Below, piece by piece: positions 1-9,162 of a DNA stretch of 64,000 bases (positions are counted from its first letter, which is position 1; each line of letters begins with the position of its first letter). The DNA comes from Arthrobacter sp. zg-Y1110 (GTDB lineage Bacteria; Actinomycetota; Actinomycetes; Actinomycetales; Micrococcaceae): positions 1,798,001 through 1,862,000 of the forward strand of contig NZ_CP104272.1 in the NCBI RefSeq assembly GCF_025244865.1, in the 5' to 3' direction. The position numbers and the translations under genes are program-made. Below the pieces are notes generated by a model. That model saw only the letters and a program-made list of their open reading frames with translations, did no database searches and had not been told where the DNA came from.

Positions 1-978
1 GGCGGCGTGCAGGCCTTCGTGCAGTACAGCCGACAGTTCAGCCAGCCGCTGGGACAGCTTGGCGGGCTGATCAACATGCTCCAGTCCGGCGTCGCGTCCG
101 CCGAACGGGTGTTCGCCCTCCTTGACGCGAAGGAACAAGAACCGGACCCTTCCCGGCCCGACCACCTGAAGGCGGTGCGGGGGCGGGTGGCCTTCGAAGA
201 CGTCTCCTTCAGCTACAGCCCCGATGCGCCGTTGATCCGGAACCTGTCCTTCACCGCGGAGCCCGGGCAGACCGTGGCCATCGTGGGTCCCACCGGTGCC
301 GGCAAGACCACGCTGGTCAACCTGCTGATGCGTTTCTACGAGGTGGACGCGGGCCGCATCACCATTGACGGCATCGACATTGCCCGGCTCCGCCGCGAGG
401 ACCTGCGCGGACACATCGGCATGGTGCTCCAGGACGCCTGGCTGTTCGAGGGCACGGTGCGGGAGAACCTGGCCTACGGCGCACCCGGCGCAACCGAGGA
501 GCAGATTGTCGAGGCGGCGCAGGCCACCCACGTGGACCACTTCGTCCGGTCCCTGCCGGAGGGTTACGACACCGTGCTCGGGTACGACGGCGGGGCGCTC
601 AGCCAGGGCCAGCGGCAACTGCTGACGATCGCCCGGGCCTGGCTTTCGAACCCGTCCATCCTGGTGCTGGACGAAGCGACCAGTTCCGTGGACACTCGCA
701 CGGAAATCGCCATCCGGCTGGCGATGAACGCCCTGCGGCAGGACCGCACCAGCTTCGTGATTGCCCACCGCCTGTCCACCATCCGGGACGCGGACATCAT
801 CCTGGTGGTGCGGGACGGGCAGATCGTGGAGCAGGGAACCCATGATGCACTGCTGGAGGCCGAGGGGTTCTACACCGAGCTCTACCGTTCACAGTTCGCC
901 GGACCGGCACAGGATGGCGCGGCGGGTGGCGCGGCGGTGGCCGACGTGCCGGCGCCTGCCGATCCGGCCGGGCACTAG
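1..978 (+). CDS. ABC transporter, fused permease/ATPase, C-terminal part (5' end outside window)
   Basis: This is the C-terminal part of a fused ABC exporter half-transporter of the MdlB/MsbA type; the reading frame is open from base 1, so the start and most of the membrane domain lie upstream. The first ~45 residues are the end of the last membrane helix region and the linker ([21 protein letters not shown]). The nucleotide-binding domain follows, with Walker [10 protein letters not shown] near codon 96, signature LSQGQRQLL, Walker [13 protein letters not shown] and H-loop AHRLST. The C-terminus is Ala/Pro-rich. Such proteins usually work as heterodimers encoded by adjacent genes, so a partner gene may lie just upstream. 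The substrate cannot be predicted. The family is certain; the function is open. Confidence 0.93.
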   Translation, partial: GGVQAFVQYSRQFSQPLGQLGGLINMLQSGVASAERVFALLDAKEQEPDPSRPDHLKAVRGRVAFEDVSFSYSPDAPLIRNLSFTAEPGQTVAIVGPTGAGKTTLVNLLMRFYEVDAGRITIDGIDIARLRREDLRGHIGMVLQDAWLFEGTVRENLAYGAPGATEEQIVEAAQATHVDHFVRSLPEGYDTVLGYDGGALSQGQRQLLTIARAWLSNPSILVLDEATSSVDTRTEIAIRLAMNALRQDRTSFVIAHRLSTIRDADIILVVRDGQIVEQGTHDALLEAEGFYTELYRSQFAGPAQDGAAGGAAVADVPAPADPAGH

Positions 979-981
979 CAT
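976..981 (+). promoter_or_regulatory. -10 box for leaderless gntR-type gene
   Basis: TAGCAT lies exactly six bases before the ATG at 988 and fits the TANNNT pattern of actinobacterial -10 boxes. Its first three bases are also the stop codon of the upstream ABC gene. No Shine-Dalgarno sequence lies between the two genes, so the regulator may be made from a leaderless mRNA. Confidence 0.5.
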
Positions 982-987
982 TGCACC

Positions 988-1404
988 ATGACGCCTGACA
1001 CAACCCCCGTAACCGCACCGACCCCCGCCGGCAACGACGCCGGTGTGCTGGCAGGGGTCCGGATTGACGCTTCCAGCTCGGTGCCGCCCTACGAACAGCT
1101 CCGCCTGCAGATCCTGGACGCCGTGAACGAGGGGCGCCTCGCCATTGGGACCCGGCTTCCACCGGTGCGTGCACTGGCCGGACACCTCGGACTGGCCGTG
1201 AACACGGTGGCGAAGGCCTACCGGGAGCTGGAGCAGGCGCAGGTCGTCACCACGCGGTCCCGCGCCGGCACTGTTGTCGCGGCGGGCGGCGACACCGGCC
1301 GCGGCCGGGTGGCCGAAGCTGCCGCTGCGTATGCCGCAGCGGTGCGGGCCAACGGCGTCTCGGATGACGACGCCGTGTCCCTCCTGCGGGCGGCCCTGGG
1401 CTAA
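988..1404 (+). CDS. GntR family transcriptional regulator (YtrA type)
   Basis: A 138-residue DNA-binding protein. Residues ~30-105 form the GntR winged helix-turn-helix, with the typical PPYEQLRLQI opening, RLPPVRALAGHLGL and NTVAKAYRELE. The C-terminal part (~35 residues) is short and Ala-rich, as in the YtrA subfamily, and lacks the larger ligand-binding domains of FadR or HutC proteins. YtrA-type regulators often control a neighbouring ABC transporter, and this gene directly follows one, which suggests but does not prove a link. The ATG at 988 is chosen because a TANNNT box sits six bases upstream. Confidence 0.88.
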   Translation: MTPDTTPVTAPTPAGNDAGVLAGVRIDASSSVPPYEQLRLQILDAVNEGRLAIGTRLPPVRALAGHLGLAVNTVAKAYRELEQAQVVTTRSRAGTVVAAGGDTGRGRVAEAAAAYAAAVRANGVSDDDAVSLLRAALG

Positions 1405-1434
1405 ACGGTCACTCAGCTTCCGGGCTGCGCCCCA

Positions 1435-1517
1435 GCACAGCATCCCACTCGGTGGTGCTGCTGGTGCCGGTGGGACCTCAGGAACTACCAGCAGCCCCTA
1501 ACCGTGGGACCCCGTGC
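1435..1517 (+). repeat. Palindromic element, copy 1 (83 bases)
   Basis: An imperfect palindrome between gntR and uvrA. The left end GCACAGCATCCCA and right end TGGGACCCCGTGC are inverted repeats (10 of 13 positions). Inner arms GCTGCTGGT (1457-1465) and ACCAGCAGC (1487-1495) pair perfectly. The same ends and length recur in the 25.7 kb array and at 63583-63665, where the inner arms have other sequences that also pair. No open frame or target-site duplication was recognised. Confidence 0.75.
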
Positions 1518-1607
1518 ACGCGTGCGATGCAGCCCCGGCAGCTCCAAAGGCCCGCAGCCAGGGACCCCCGCACCGGCTCCGCTTCGCCCGCGGCGAAACC
1601 CGGGGGG

Positions 1608-1623
1608 TCGAATACTTTTTCGA
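1608..1623 (+). promoter_or_regulatory. LexA (SOS) box upstream of uvrA
   Basis: TCGAATACTTTTTCGA is a palindrome (TCGAA-N6-TTCGA) that differs from the Gram-positive LexA consensus TCGAAC-N4-GTTCGA by one base in each arm. It ends 14 bases before the -10 box TACAGT of uvrA, so a bound repressor would cover the -35 region. uvrA is a classical SOS gene, so the context supports the call. Confidence 0.7.
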
Positions 1624-1637
1624 ATCGGCGTTTGAAC

Positions 1638-1643
1638 TACAGT
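1638..1643 (+). promoter_or_regulatory. -10 box of uvrA
   Basis: TACAGT lies seven bases before the GTG at 1651. The alternative GTG at 1642 falls inside this box, so the box favours 1651 as the start of a leaderless message. No clear TTGACA-like -35 is present; the LexA box overlaps that position. Confidence 0.5.
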
Positions 1644-1650
1644 GGAAAAC

Positions 1651-4554
1651 GTGCCTAAATCGACTCTTCCGACGGCTGACACCACGTTCGTGCCGCATAA
1701 AGCCAATGACCTTTCCCGCCTGGTAGTGAAAGGTGCGCGCGAGCACAACCTCCGCAACGTTGACCTGGACCTGCCGCGGGACGCCATGATCGTGTTCACC
1801 GGCCTGTCCGGCTCGGGCAAATCCTCCCTGGCGTTCGACACCATCTTCGCGGAGGGGCAGCGGCGTTACGTCGAGTCCCTGTCCGCCTATGCGCGCATGT
1901 TCCTCGGCCAGGTGGACAAGCCCGACGTCGACTTCATCGAGGGGCTTTCACCCGCCGTCTCGATCGATCAGAAGTCCACCAGCAAGAACCCGCGGTCCAC
2001 GGTGGGAACCATCACCGAGATCCACGACTACATGCGCCTGCTCTGGGCCCGTGTGGGGCGGCCCTTCTGCCCGGTCTGCGGCGAGCCCGTCAGCCGGCAG
2101 ACCCCGCAGCAGATCGTGGACCAGCTCCTCGAACTCGAAGAGGGAACCCGGTTCCAGATCCTTGCCCCGGTGGTCCGCGGCCGGAAGGGCGAATTCGTCG
2201 ACCTGTTCAAGGAACTCGCCGCCAAGGGCTACTCGCGTGCCCGGGTGGACGGCAAGCAGGTCCAGCTGTCCGATCCGCCGAAGCTTGGCAAGCAGTACAA
2301 GCACAACATCGAAGTGGTCGTGGACCGCCTGGTGGCCAAGGACGGCATCCGGCAGCGGCTCACGGACTCCGTGGAAACCGGACTCGGCCTGGCCGACGGC
2401 CGCGTGGTGGTGGACTTCGTCGACATCCCCGAGGACAGCAGCGAACGGACCCGCACCTTCTCCGAGAACCTCGCCTGCCCGAACGAGCACCCGCTGGCCA
2501 TCGACGAAATCGAACCGCGGTCCTTCTCCTTCAACAACCCGTTCGGGGCCTGCCCCGTCTGCACCGGCATCGGCTCCCGGCTGGAAGTCGATGAGGACCT
2601 GATCATTCCGGATCCCTCCAAGTCCCTGGCCGAGGGCGCCATCGCCCCGTGGTCCCTGGGCACCGCCACCACCGAGTACTGGAACCGGCTGCTCGACGGC
2701 CTGGCCAAGGACATGGGCTTCTCGATGGACACCCCCTGGAAGAAGCTCCCGGCCAAGGTGCGCGAGGCAGTGCTCCACGGCAAGGACCACAAGGTGGTGG
2801 TCCAGTACCGGAACCGCTTCGGCCGCGAACGCAAGTACAGCACCGGCTTTGAAGGCGTGATCCAGTACATCCACCGCAAGCACGGGGAAACCGAATCGGA
2901 CCACGCCCGTGACCGGTACGAAGAGTACATGCGGGAAATCGCCTGCCCCGAGTGCGGGGGAGCGCGGCTGAACCCGGCGTCCCTGTCCGTGCTGATCAAC
3001 GGCCGCAACATCGCCGAGATCAGCGCCCTGCCGCTGCGCGAAGCCGCGGACTTCCTGAACACCTTGGTCCTGACCGGACGTGAAGCGCAGATTGCCAACC
3101 AGGTGCTGAAGGAGATCCAGGCCCGCCTGACCTTCCTGCTCGACGTCGGCCTGGAGTACCTGAGCCTGAACCGCCCGGCGGCCACGCTGTCCGGCGGCGA
3201 GGCCCAGCGCATCCGCCTGGCCACGCAGATCGGCTCCGGCCTCGTCGGCGTGCTGTACGTCCTCGACGAGCCGTCCATCGGCCTGCACCAGAAGGACAAC
3301 CGGCGCCTGATCGATACCCTGATCCGGCTGCGCAGCCTGGGCAACACCCTGATCGTGGTGGAACACGACGAAGACACCATCCAGGAAGCGGACTGGATTG
3401 TCGACGTCGGCCCCGGCGCCGGAGAGCGCGGCGGCGAGGTTGTGCACTCCGGCCCGTTGGCCGAGCTGCTCACCAACGAGCGCTCCATCACCGGCGCCTA
3501 CCTGTCCGGGCGCAAGAAGATCGAAATCCCGGCGAAGCGGCGCAAGGTGGACAAGTCCCGCCAGCTGAAGATCGTAGGTGCCCGGGAAAACAACCTGCAG
3601 AACCTGAACGTGGATGTTCCGCTGGGCGTCTTCACCGCCGTGACAGGTGTCAGCGGGTCCGGCAAGTCCACGCTGATCAACGACATCCTCTACAAGACGA
3701 TGGCGAACAAGCTCAACGGCGCGAAGCACGTGGCCGGGCGGCACACCCGTGTGGAGGGCCTGGAGCAGCTGGACAAGGTCATCCACGTGGACCAGAGCCC
3801 GATCGGACGGACCCCGCGGTCCAACCCGGCCACCTACACCGGCGTCTGGGACCACATCCGCAAGCTGTTCGCCGAGACCAACGAGGCGAAGGTGCGCGGC
3901 TACCTGCCGGGCCGCTTCTCCTTCAACGTCAAGGGCGGCCGCTGCGAAGCCTGCCACGGCGACGGCACACTGAAGATCGAAATGAACTTCCTGCCCGACG
4001 TGTATGTTCCCTGCGAGGTGTGCCACGGCGCCCGGTTCAACCGGGAAACCATGGAGGTGCACTACAAGGGCAAGAACATCGCCGAGGTGCTGGACATGCC
4101 GATCGAAGAGGCAGCAGAGTTCTTCGCCGCCTTCGGTCCCATTTCCCGGCACCTGAACACGCTGGTGGACGTGGGCCTGGGCTACGTCCGGCTGGGCCAG
4201 CCCGCCACCACGCTCTCCGGCGGTGAGGCGCAGCGCGTGAAGCTCGCCAGCGAACTGCAGAAGCGGTCCAACGGCCGCAGCATCTACGTCCTCGACGAGC
4301 CCACCACGGGCCTGCACTTCGAAGATGTGCGCAAGCTGCTGGAGGTGCTGCAGGGACTGGTGGACAAGGGCAACACCGTGATCACCATCGAGCACAACCT
4401 GGACGTCATCAAGAGCGCCGACTGGATCATCGACCTCGGCCCCGACGGCGGTACCGGCGGCGGCAAGGTGGTTGCCTCCGGCACCCCGGAGAAGGTTGCC
4501 AAGGTGGAGGGCAGCCACACCGCGACGTTCCTGGCGGAGATCCTCAACCAGTAG
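1651..4554 (+). CDS. uvrA: Excinuclease ABC subunit A
   Basis: UvrA is the DNA damage-recognition ATPase of nucleotide excision repair; it loads UvrB onto lesions. The 967-residue product has the full family architecture: Walker A GLSGSGKS at 51-58, a first zinc module (CPVCGE), a second (CPECGG), signature TLSGGEAQR with Walker [11 protein letters not shown], a second Walker A GVSGSGKS at 666-673, the CEACHGDG...CEVCHG zinc finger, a second TLSGGEAQR and [10 protein letters not shown]. Length is normal. The GTG at 1651 is preferred over 1642 because of the -10 box position. SOS control is likely through the LexA box at 1608-1623. uvrC lies 1.6 kb downstream in its own unit; uvrB is not in the window. 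Confidence 0.98.
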   Translation: MPKSTLPTADTTFVPHKANDLSRLVVKGAREHNLRNVDLDLPRDAMIVFTGLSGSGKSSLAFDTIFAEGQRRYVESLSAYARMFLGQVDKPDVDFIEGLSPAVSIDQKSTSKNPRSTVGTITEIHDYMRLLWARVGRPFCPVCGEPVSRQTPQQIVDQLLELEEGTRFQILAPVVRGRKGEFVDLFKELAAKGYSRARVDGKQVQLSDPPKLGKQYKHNIEVVVDRLVAKDGIRQRLTDSVETGLGLADGRVVVDFVDIPEDSSERTRTFSENLACPNEHPLAIDEIEPRSFSFNNPFGACPVCTGIGSRLEVDEDLIIPDPSKSLAEGAIAPWSLGTATTEYWNRLLDGLAKDMGFSMDTPWKKLPAKVREAVLHGKDHKVVVQYRNRFGRERKYSTGFEGVIQYIHRKHGETESDHARDRYEEYMREIACPECGGARLNPASLSVLINGRNIAEISALPLREAADFLNTLVLTGREAQIANQVLKEIQARLTFLLDVGLEYLSLNRPAATLSGGEAQRIRLATQIGSGLVGVLYVLDEPSIGLHQKDNRRLIDTLIRLRSLGNTLIVVEHDEDTIQEADWIVDVGPGAGERGGEVVHSGPLAELLTNERSITGAYLSGRKKIEIPAKRRKVDKSRQLKIVGARENNLQNLNVDVPLGVFTAVTGVSGSGKSTLINDILYKTMANKLNGAKHVAGRHTRVEGLEQLDKVIHVDQSPIGRTPRSNPATYTGVWDHIRKLFAETNEAKVRGYLPGRFSFNVKGGRCEACHGDGTLKIEMNFLPDVYVPCEVCHGARFNRETMEVHYKGKNIAEVLDMPIEEAAEFFAAFGPISRHLNTLVDVGLGYVRLGQPATTLSGGEAQRVKLASELQKRSNGRSIYVLDEPTTGLHFEDVRKLLEVLQGLVDKGNTVITIEHNLDVIKSADWIIDLGPDGGTGGGKVVASGTPEKVAKVEGSHTATFLAEILNQ

Positions 4555-4560
4555 TTCAAT

Positions 4561-4600
4561 GAAGGCCGGTGGCTGCCCTAGCGGGCGGCCGTCGGCCTTC
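4561..4600 (+). terminator. Stem-loop after uvrA
   Basis: GAAGGCCG pairs with CGGCCTTC and, inside it, GGCTGCCC pairs with GGGCGGCC around a TAGC loop; the two stems are separated by a GT/GT internal loop. There is no U-tract, so this is a terminator of the U-less kind common in actinobacteria, or a 3'-end stabiliser. Confidence 0.6.
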
Positions 4601-4644
4601 GGCGTGTCCGGCCCGGTCGCGGAGAAATATACGCGCCCGAAAGA

Positions 4645-4691
4645 TATGCACCGCAGGGCATACCTTTTTCCCTTGGGACGCCCGGATATGC
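4645..4691 (+). promoter_or_regulatory. TATGC palindrome and extra half-site upstream of the HAD gene
   Basis: TATGC (4645-4649) and GCATA (4658-4662) form an inverted repeat with an 8-base spacer; a further TATGC lies at 4687-4691, 14 bases before the GTG start. The spacing looks like an operator with a third half-site, or TATGCA at 4687 may be the -10 box. No regulator is known for it. Confidence 0.3.
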
Positions 4692-4704
4692 AAAACTTAG
4701 GCCC

Positions 4705-5403
4705 GTGACTTCTCCCCGGCTTTTAGTGCTGTTCGATCTCGATGGAACGCTGGTTGATCCGGCCGGTGCCATCACGGGCGGCATCCGTTCCGCCCTCACG
4801 GCCTGCGGGCTGCCGCAGCCGTCAGAGGCGGACCTGTTCCGGATGGTCGGACCCTCCCTGGTGACGTCCCTGCGTGAAATCGCCGGCGTTCCCCAGGACC
4901 GCCTGGAAGCGGTGATCCGCCACTACCGGCAGGGTTACCGGCAGGCAGGCATGGCACAGAGCCGGCCTTACCCGGGCATCCGGGACCTGGTGGAGAATCT
5001 GCGCACGGAGCACACCGTAGCCGTGGCCACCCAGAAACCCGGGCACTTGGCGGTGGAACTCCTGGAGGTGCAGGGCATGGACAGCCTCTTTGCTTCCGTT
5101 CACGGCTCGCCCGCCGACGAGCAGGCCGCCGCCGCACTCAACGGCAAAGCCGGCATTATCCGTGCCGCCCTGGAGCGGCACGCGGGTTCCTTCGACCGGG
5201 CCGTGATGATCGGCGACCGCAGGCACGACGTCGAGGGAGCCGCTGCCAACGGAATCGACTGCATCGGCGTCTCCTGGGGCTTCGCTGCCACCGGCGAGCT
5301 CGACGCGGCGGGGACCGCCGTCGTCGTTGACACCGCGGAAGAACTGGCCGATGCTGTGCTGGCCTATGCGCAGAACGGAGCGGCACTGAATGGTTCTGTA
5401 TAA
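4705..5403 (+). CDS. HAD family phosphatase (phosphoglycolate phosphatase-like)
   Basis: A 232-residue haloacid dehalogenase-type hydrolase of the Gph/PGMB subfamily. Motif I is DLDGTLVDP (nucleophile Asp plus Asp) near residue 10; a helical cap follows; motif II is the Thr of ATQKP, motif III the Lys of that loop, and motif IV GDRRHDVEGAAANG. These bind phosphate and magnesium in a cytosolic enzyme. The substrate is uncertain: 2-phosphoglycolate, pyrophosphate and sugar phosphates are all possible. Translation starts at GTG with little leader. The gene overlaps the next one (plsC-like) by 14 bases, so the two are probably co-translated. Confidence 0.88.
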   Translation: MTSPRLLVLFDLDGTLVDPAGAITGGIRSALTACGLPQPSEADLFRMVGPSLVTSLREIAGVPQDRLEAVIRHYRQGYRQAGMAQSRPYPGIRDLVENLRTEHTVAVATQKPGHLAVELLEVQGMDSLFASVHGSPADEQAAAALNGKAGIIRAALERHAGSFDRAVMIGDRRHDVEGAAANGIDCIGVSWGFAATGELDAAGTAVVVDTAEELADAVLAYAQNGAALNGSV

Positions 5404-6058
5404 CCTGACCCGGGCAAGCACCCGCGGGCTTGTCGCCGGTCTGTGCCGGCCCACGATCACCGGACTCGAGCATGTTCCGGCTCACGGCCCTTTCATTGTC
5501 GCCTGCAACCACCAGTCCTTCCTGGACAGCGTCCTGGTCCAGGCCCTGCTGCCGCGCCGCGTGGGTTTCTTCGCCAAGGCCGAATACTTCACCGGGACCG
5601 GCCTCAAGGGGCTCGCGATGAAAAGCTTCTTCGAAGGCGTGGGTTCCATTCCGGTGCAGCGCGACCAGCAGGCCGCCAGCGTTGCGGCGCTCAAGACCCT
5701 GCTGGACATCCTCGAGGAGGGCGGCGGCGTCGGAATTTACCCCGAAGGCACCCGCTCACGCGACGGACTGCTCTACCGCGGCCGCACCGGCGTGGGCTGG
5801 CTGGCACTGACCTCCGGGGCTCCGGTGGTACCCGTGGGGCTCATCGACACCGACAAGCTGCAGCCCGCCGGCAAGAAAACGGTCAAGCCCGGACACTTCA
5901 CCCTGAAGGTGGGGCAGCCGCTGTACTTCCAGAAGACCGGACCGGAGCATGCGCTGCCGGCTCGCCGCCAGGCCACCGACCGGGTCATGGACGCCATCGC
6001 CGAGCTCAGCGGCCAGCAGCGCTCGGACAGCTACAACCGGAACCGGCCGGAGGGGTAG
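5390..6058 (+). CDS. plsC: 1-acyl-sn-glycerol-3-phosphate acyltransferase family protein
   Basis: A 222-residue PlsC-type acyltransferase that adds an acyl chain to lysophosphatidic acid (or a related acceptor) at the membrane. Motif 1 is NHQSFLD near residue 39, the catalytic His-Asp pair; the FFEGVGSIPVQR block follows; motif 3 is YPEGTRSRDG; motif 4 is the APVVPVGL region. The length is typical of actinobacterial members, which are often present in several copies, so the exact acyl acceptor is uncertain. Its start lies inside the end of the HAD phosphatase gene; a phosphatase beside an acyltransferase fits a lipid role for both, but this is inference. Confidence 0.88.
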   Translation: MVLYNLTRASTRGLVAGLCRPTITGLEHVPAHGPFIVACNHQSFLDSVLVQALLPRRVGFFAKAEYFTGTGLKGLAMKSFFEGVGSIPVQRDQQAASVAALKTLLDILEEGGGVGIYPEGTRSRDGLLYRGRTGVGWLALTSGAPVVPVGLIDTDKLQPAGKKTVKPGHFTLKVGQPLYFQKTGPEHALPARRQATDRVMDAIAELSGQQRSDSYNRNRPEG

Positions 6059-6162
6059 CCAGACGGCCCGGTAAAGACGCTCACCGGCGCCCGGAGCGTG
6101 CCGGACTGTTCAGCGCCGCGCGAAACCCCATGCCGCCGTCCGGGGCCGGCGAAAGGCGAACG

Positions 6163-6168
6163 TAGGAT
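6163..6168 (+). promoter_or_regulatory. -10 box for leaderless uvrC
   Basis: TAGGAT lies exactly six bases upstream of the GTG at 6175, the standard distance for a leaderless actinobacterial mRNA. No LexA-like palindrome was found near it, unlike uvrA. Confidence 0.55.
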
Positions 6169-6174
6169 GGAGAC

Positions 6175-8181
6175 GTGGCAGATCCAGCAACCTACCGGCC
6201 GAAAACAGGGGAGATCCCCACGGCACCGGGCGTATACCGCTTCCGGGACGAGCACGGCCGGGTCATCTATGTGGGCAAGGCGAAGAACCTCCGCTCCCGC
6301 CTGAACTCCTATTTTGCGAACCCGCGCGGGCTGATGCCCAAGACCCGGGCCATGGTGCATACCGCGGCCGGCGTCGAGTGGACGGTGGTCGGCACCGAAC
6401 TCGAAGCGCTGCAGCTCGAATACACCTGGATCAAGGAATTCAATCCCCGGTTCAACATCATGTTCCGGGACGACAAGTCCTACCCCTACCTGGCAGTGAC
6501 CATGGGGGAGAAGTACCCCCGCGCCCAGGTCATGCGCGGGGACCGGCGCAAGGACACCCGCTACTTCGGCCCGTTCTATCCGGCCAAGGCAATCCGCGAA
6601 ACCCTGGACACACTGCTCCGGGTCTTCCCCGTCCGTACCTGCAGCAGCGGCGTCTTCAAGCGCGCAGAGCGCACGGGCAGACCGTGCCTGCTCGGCTACA
6701 TCGACAAGTGCTCCGCCCCCTGCGTCGGACGGATCAGCCCGGAGGACCACCGCGAACTGGCCGCGGAACTCTGCGACTTCATGGCCGGCGAGGGCAAGCG
6801 CTTCATCTCCAGCCTCGAGAAGGAAATGCAGGCCGCCGTCGCCGAACTGGACTACGAAACCGCCGCCCGGCTCCGCGACGACGTCTCGGCCCTGCGGAAA
6901 GTATTCGAACGCAACAACGTGGTCCTAAGCGAAGACACCGACGCCGACATCTTCGCGCTGGAGGAAGACGAACTCGAGGCGTCGGCCCAGGTGTTCCATG
7001 TCCGCGGCGGACGCATCCGCGGCCAGCGCGGCTGGGTCGTGGAAAAGGTCGAGGACAACGACACCGCCGACCTCGTGGAGCACCTGATCCAGCAGGTCTA
7101 CGGCGAGGCGAACTCGACCGACCGCATTCCGCGCCAGGTCCTCGTCCCGGTGCTGCCGCCTAACGCGGAGGAGCTGGCCGAATGGCTGGGCGGGCTGCGC
7201 GGCGCCCGGGTGGACATCCGGGTGCCCATGCGCGGAGACAAGAAGGCGCTCATGGAGACCGTTGCCCGCAACGCCGCGGATGCCCTGCGGCTGCACAAGA
7301 GCCGCCGGGCCGGGGACATCACCACCCGCTCCGCCGCCCTGCAGGAACTGCAGGAGGCCCTGGACCTGCCCTCGCCGCCGCTGCGTATCGAGTGCTACGA
7401 CATTTCCCATGTGCAGGGCACCAATGTGGTGGCCTCCATGGTGGTGGCCGAAGACGGCCTGCCGAAGAAATCGGACTACCGCAAGTTCTCGATCACCGGC
7501 GACGCCGCCCGGGACGACACGTCCTCCATGTACAACGTCATTTCCCGCCGTTTCCGCAATTACCTCGCGGAGAACGCGGATCCCGCCGCCGATCCCGATG
7601 CCCCGGTGGACCTGCCGGACGAGCGCGGCGGCGACGGCGACGTCCAGCCGTTGACGGACACACTCACCCCTGCGCCCAAGGCAAAGTTCGCCTACCCGCC
7701 GAACCTGGTGGTGGTGGACGGCGGCCAGCCCCAGGTCGCGGCGGCGTCGAAGGCCCTCGCGGATCTGGGCATCACCGATGTGCAGGTGGTCGGACTGGCC
7801 AAGCGCCTCGAGGAGGTCTGGGTTCCGGACAGCGACTTCCCGGTGATCCTCCCGCGCGCCTCCGAGGCACTGTTCCTGCTCCAGCGCGTCCGGGACGAGG
7901 CGCACCGCTTCGCCATCACCTTCCACCGGCAGAAGCGGGGCAAGTCCATGACCGCGTCACTGCTCGATGAGGTGCCCGGACTGGGACCGTCGAAGCGGCA
8001 GGCACTGCTTAAGCACTTCGGCTCCGTGAAGAAACTGCGTGCCGCGACCGAGGAGGAACTCCTGGAGGTGCCGGGCATCGGTCCGGCCATGGCCGCCAAC
8101 CTGCGCAGCCGCCTGGCGGACAAGGAAACGGCGGGAGTTCCGGCGGTCAATATGGCCACCGGCGAAATCCTGGAAACTTAG
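6175..8181 (+). CDS. uvrC: Excinuclease ABC subunit C
   Basis: UvrC makes both incisions in nucleotide excision repair. The 668-residue protein shows the GIY-YIG nuclease at residues ~16-95 ([24 protein letters not shown]), the conserved Cys-rich stretch ([13 protein letters not shown]), the UVR motif that binds UvrB ([14 protein letters not shown]), the RNase H-like 3' nuclease domain ([22 protein letters not shown]) and paired helix-hairpin-helix motifs at the end ([19 protein letters not shown]). A short acidic insert (residues ~465-490) sits in the RNase H-like domain. Start GTG fits a leaderless message. It opens the block that continues with rapZ, yvcK and whiA, a classical actinobacterial order. 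Confidence 0.98.
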   Translation: MADPATYRPKTGEIPTAPGVYRFRDEHGRVIYVGKAKNLRSRLNSYFANPRGLMPKTRAMVHTAAGVEWTVVGTELEALQLEYTWIKEFNPRFNIMFRDDKSYPYLAVTMGEKYPRAQVMRGDRRKDTRYFGPFYPAKAIRETLDTLLRVFPVRTCSSGVFKRAERTGRPCLLGYIDKCSAPCVGRISPEDHRELAAELCDFMAGEGKRFISSLEKEMQAAVAELDYETAARLRDDVSALRKVFERNNVVLSEDTDADIFALEEDELEASAQVFHVRGGRIRGQRGWVVEKVEDNDTADLVEHLIQQVYGEANSTDRIPRQVLVPVLPPNAEELAEWLGGLRGARVDIRVPMRGDKKALMETVARNAADALRLHKSRRAGDITTRSAALQELQEALDLPSPPLRIECYDISHVQGTNVVASMVVAEDGLPKKSDYRKFSITGDAARDDTSSMYNVISRRFRNYLAENADPAADPDAPVDLPDERGGDGDVQPLTDTLTPAPKAKFAYPPNLVVVDGGQPQVAAASKALADLGITDVQVVGLAKRLEEVWVPDSDFPVILPRASEALFLLQRVRDEAHRFAITFHRQKRGKSMTASLLDEVPGLGPSKRQALLKHFGSVKKLRAATEEELLEVPGIGPAMAANLRSRLADKETAGVPAVNMATGEILET

Positions 8182-8262
8182 TTAGGCTTGGGAACCGGCG
8201 TGTCGGCTTCGAACCGTTCGGAGTTCTTCGAAAAGCAGGACAATCAGGATGGGATCACAGTA

Positions 8263-9162
8263 ATGACGCAAGAGGACGGCTTGACCGTAGTCAAACCGGA
8301 GGAATCGGAGCTGCTCGTAGTTACGGGCATGTCCGGCGCCGGGCGCAGTACCGCCGCCAATGCGTTGGAAGACCACGGCTGGTACGTCGTCGAGAACCTG
8401 CCTCCGATGATGCTTGGTACCCTCACCGAGCTGGTCTCCCGGATGCCGCAGTCCATTCCGAAGCTGGCCGTGGTGGTCGACGTCCGCAGCAAGGAACTCT
8501 TCCAGGACATCCGCGAAGCCCTGCGCAACCTGCGTGCCGCCGGCGTCACCTACCGCCTGCTGTTCCTCGACGCCGATGATTCCACCCTGGTCCGGCGCTT
8601 TGAACAGGGACGACGCCCCCATCCGCTGCAGGCCGACGGCAGCATCCTGGACGGCATCGCCGCCGAACGCGAGGTCCTGACGGAGCTGAGGGAGTCCTCC
8701 GACATCGTCCTGGATACGTCCAAGCTGAATGTCCACGCTCTGGCCACCGCCGTCACGGAGCTGTTCACGGAGTCCGGCCCGATTGTGCTGCGCCTGAACG
8801 TGATGAGCTTCGGTTTCAAATACGGACTGCCGGTGGACGCGAACTACGTTGCCGACGTCCGCTTCATCCCCAACCCGCACTGGGTCCCGCAGCTGCGCCC
8901 GCACACCGGGCTGGACGAAGACGTCCGCGACTACGTCCTGCAGGCCAAGGGCACCGCGGAGTTCCTGGACCGTTACGTCGACGCCCTGGAGCCCGTCATT
9001 GACGGCTACCGCCGGGAAAACAAGCACTACGCCACGATCGCCGTCGGCTGCACCGGCGGCAAGCACCGCTCCGTTGCCGTCACGGAGGAACTGGCCAAGC
9101 GCCTGGCCCAGCTTCCGCACGTGACGGTCAGCTCCCACCACCGGGATCTGGGGCGCGAGTAA
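8263..9162 (+). CDS. rapZ: RNase adapter RapZ / UPF0042 nucleotide-binding protein
   Basis: A 299-residue P-loop protein. Residues 22-29, GMSGAGRS, form the Walker A motif with Arg in place of Lys, a common actinobacterial variant. The C-terminal half carries the conserved FKYGLP, RFIPNPHW and GCTGGKHRSVA blocks. In E. coli RapZ guides RNase E to the GlmZ sRNA; in Gram-positives the partner is not settled. The ATG at 8263 gives the usual length and begins just before the conserved domain; an upstream TTG at 8188 would add 25 residues that do not look like the family. The stop codon shares one base with the yvcK start, so the genes are translationally coupled. Confidence 0.95.
   Translation: MTQEDGLTVVKPEESELLVVTGMSGAGRSTAANALEDHGWYVVENLPPMMLGTLTELVSRMPQSIPKLAVVVDVRSKELFQDIREALRNLRAAGVTYRLLFLDADDSTLVRRFEQGRRPHPLQADGSILDGIAAEREVLTELRESSDIVLDTSKLNVHALATAVTELFTESGPIVLRLNVMSFGFKYGLPVDANYVADVRFIPNPHWVPQLRPHTGLDEDVRDYVLQAKGTAEFLDRYVDALEPVIDGYRRENKHYATIAVGCTGGKHRSVAVTEELAKRLAQLPHVTVSSHHRDLGRE

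Noticed and set aside
1642-1650. GTG at 1642 as the uvrA start
   Set aside because: It falls inside the TACAGT box, so a leaderless message would start after it; the next GTG at 1651 fits.
1948-4518. An 856-codon minus-strand frame antisense to uvrA
   Set aside because: It mirrors the codon bias of uvrA, shows no domain and has no start signal. Similar long antisense frames over pgi (18595-20400) and the GT-C gene (53729-55456) were dropped for the same reason.
8188-8262. TTG start for rapZ
   Set aside because: It adds 25 unconserved residues and lacks a Shine-Dalgarno; the ATG at 8263 gives the normal length.
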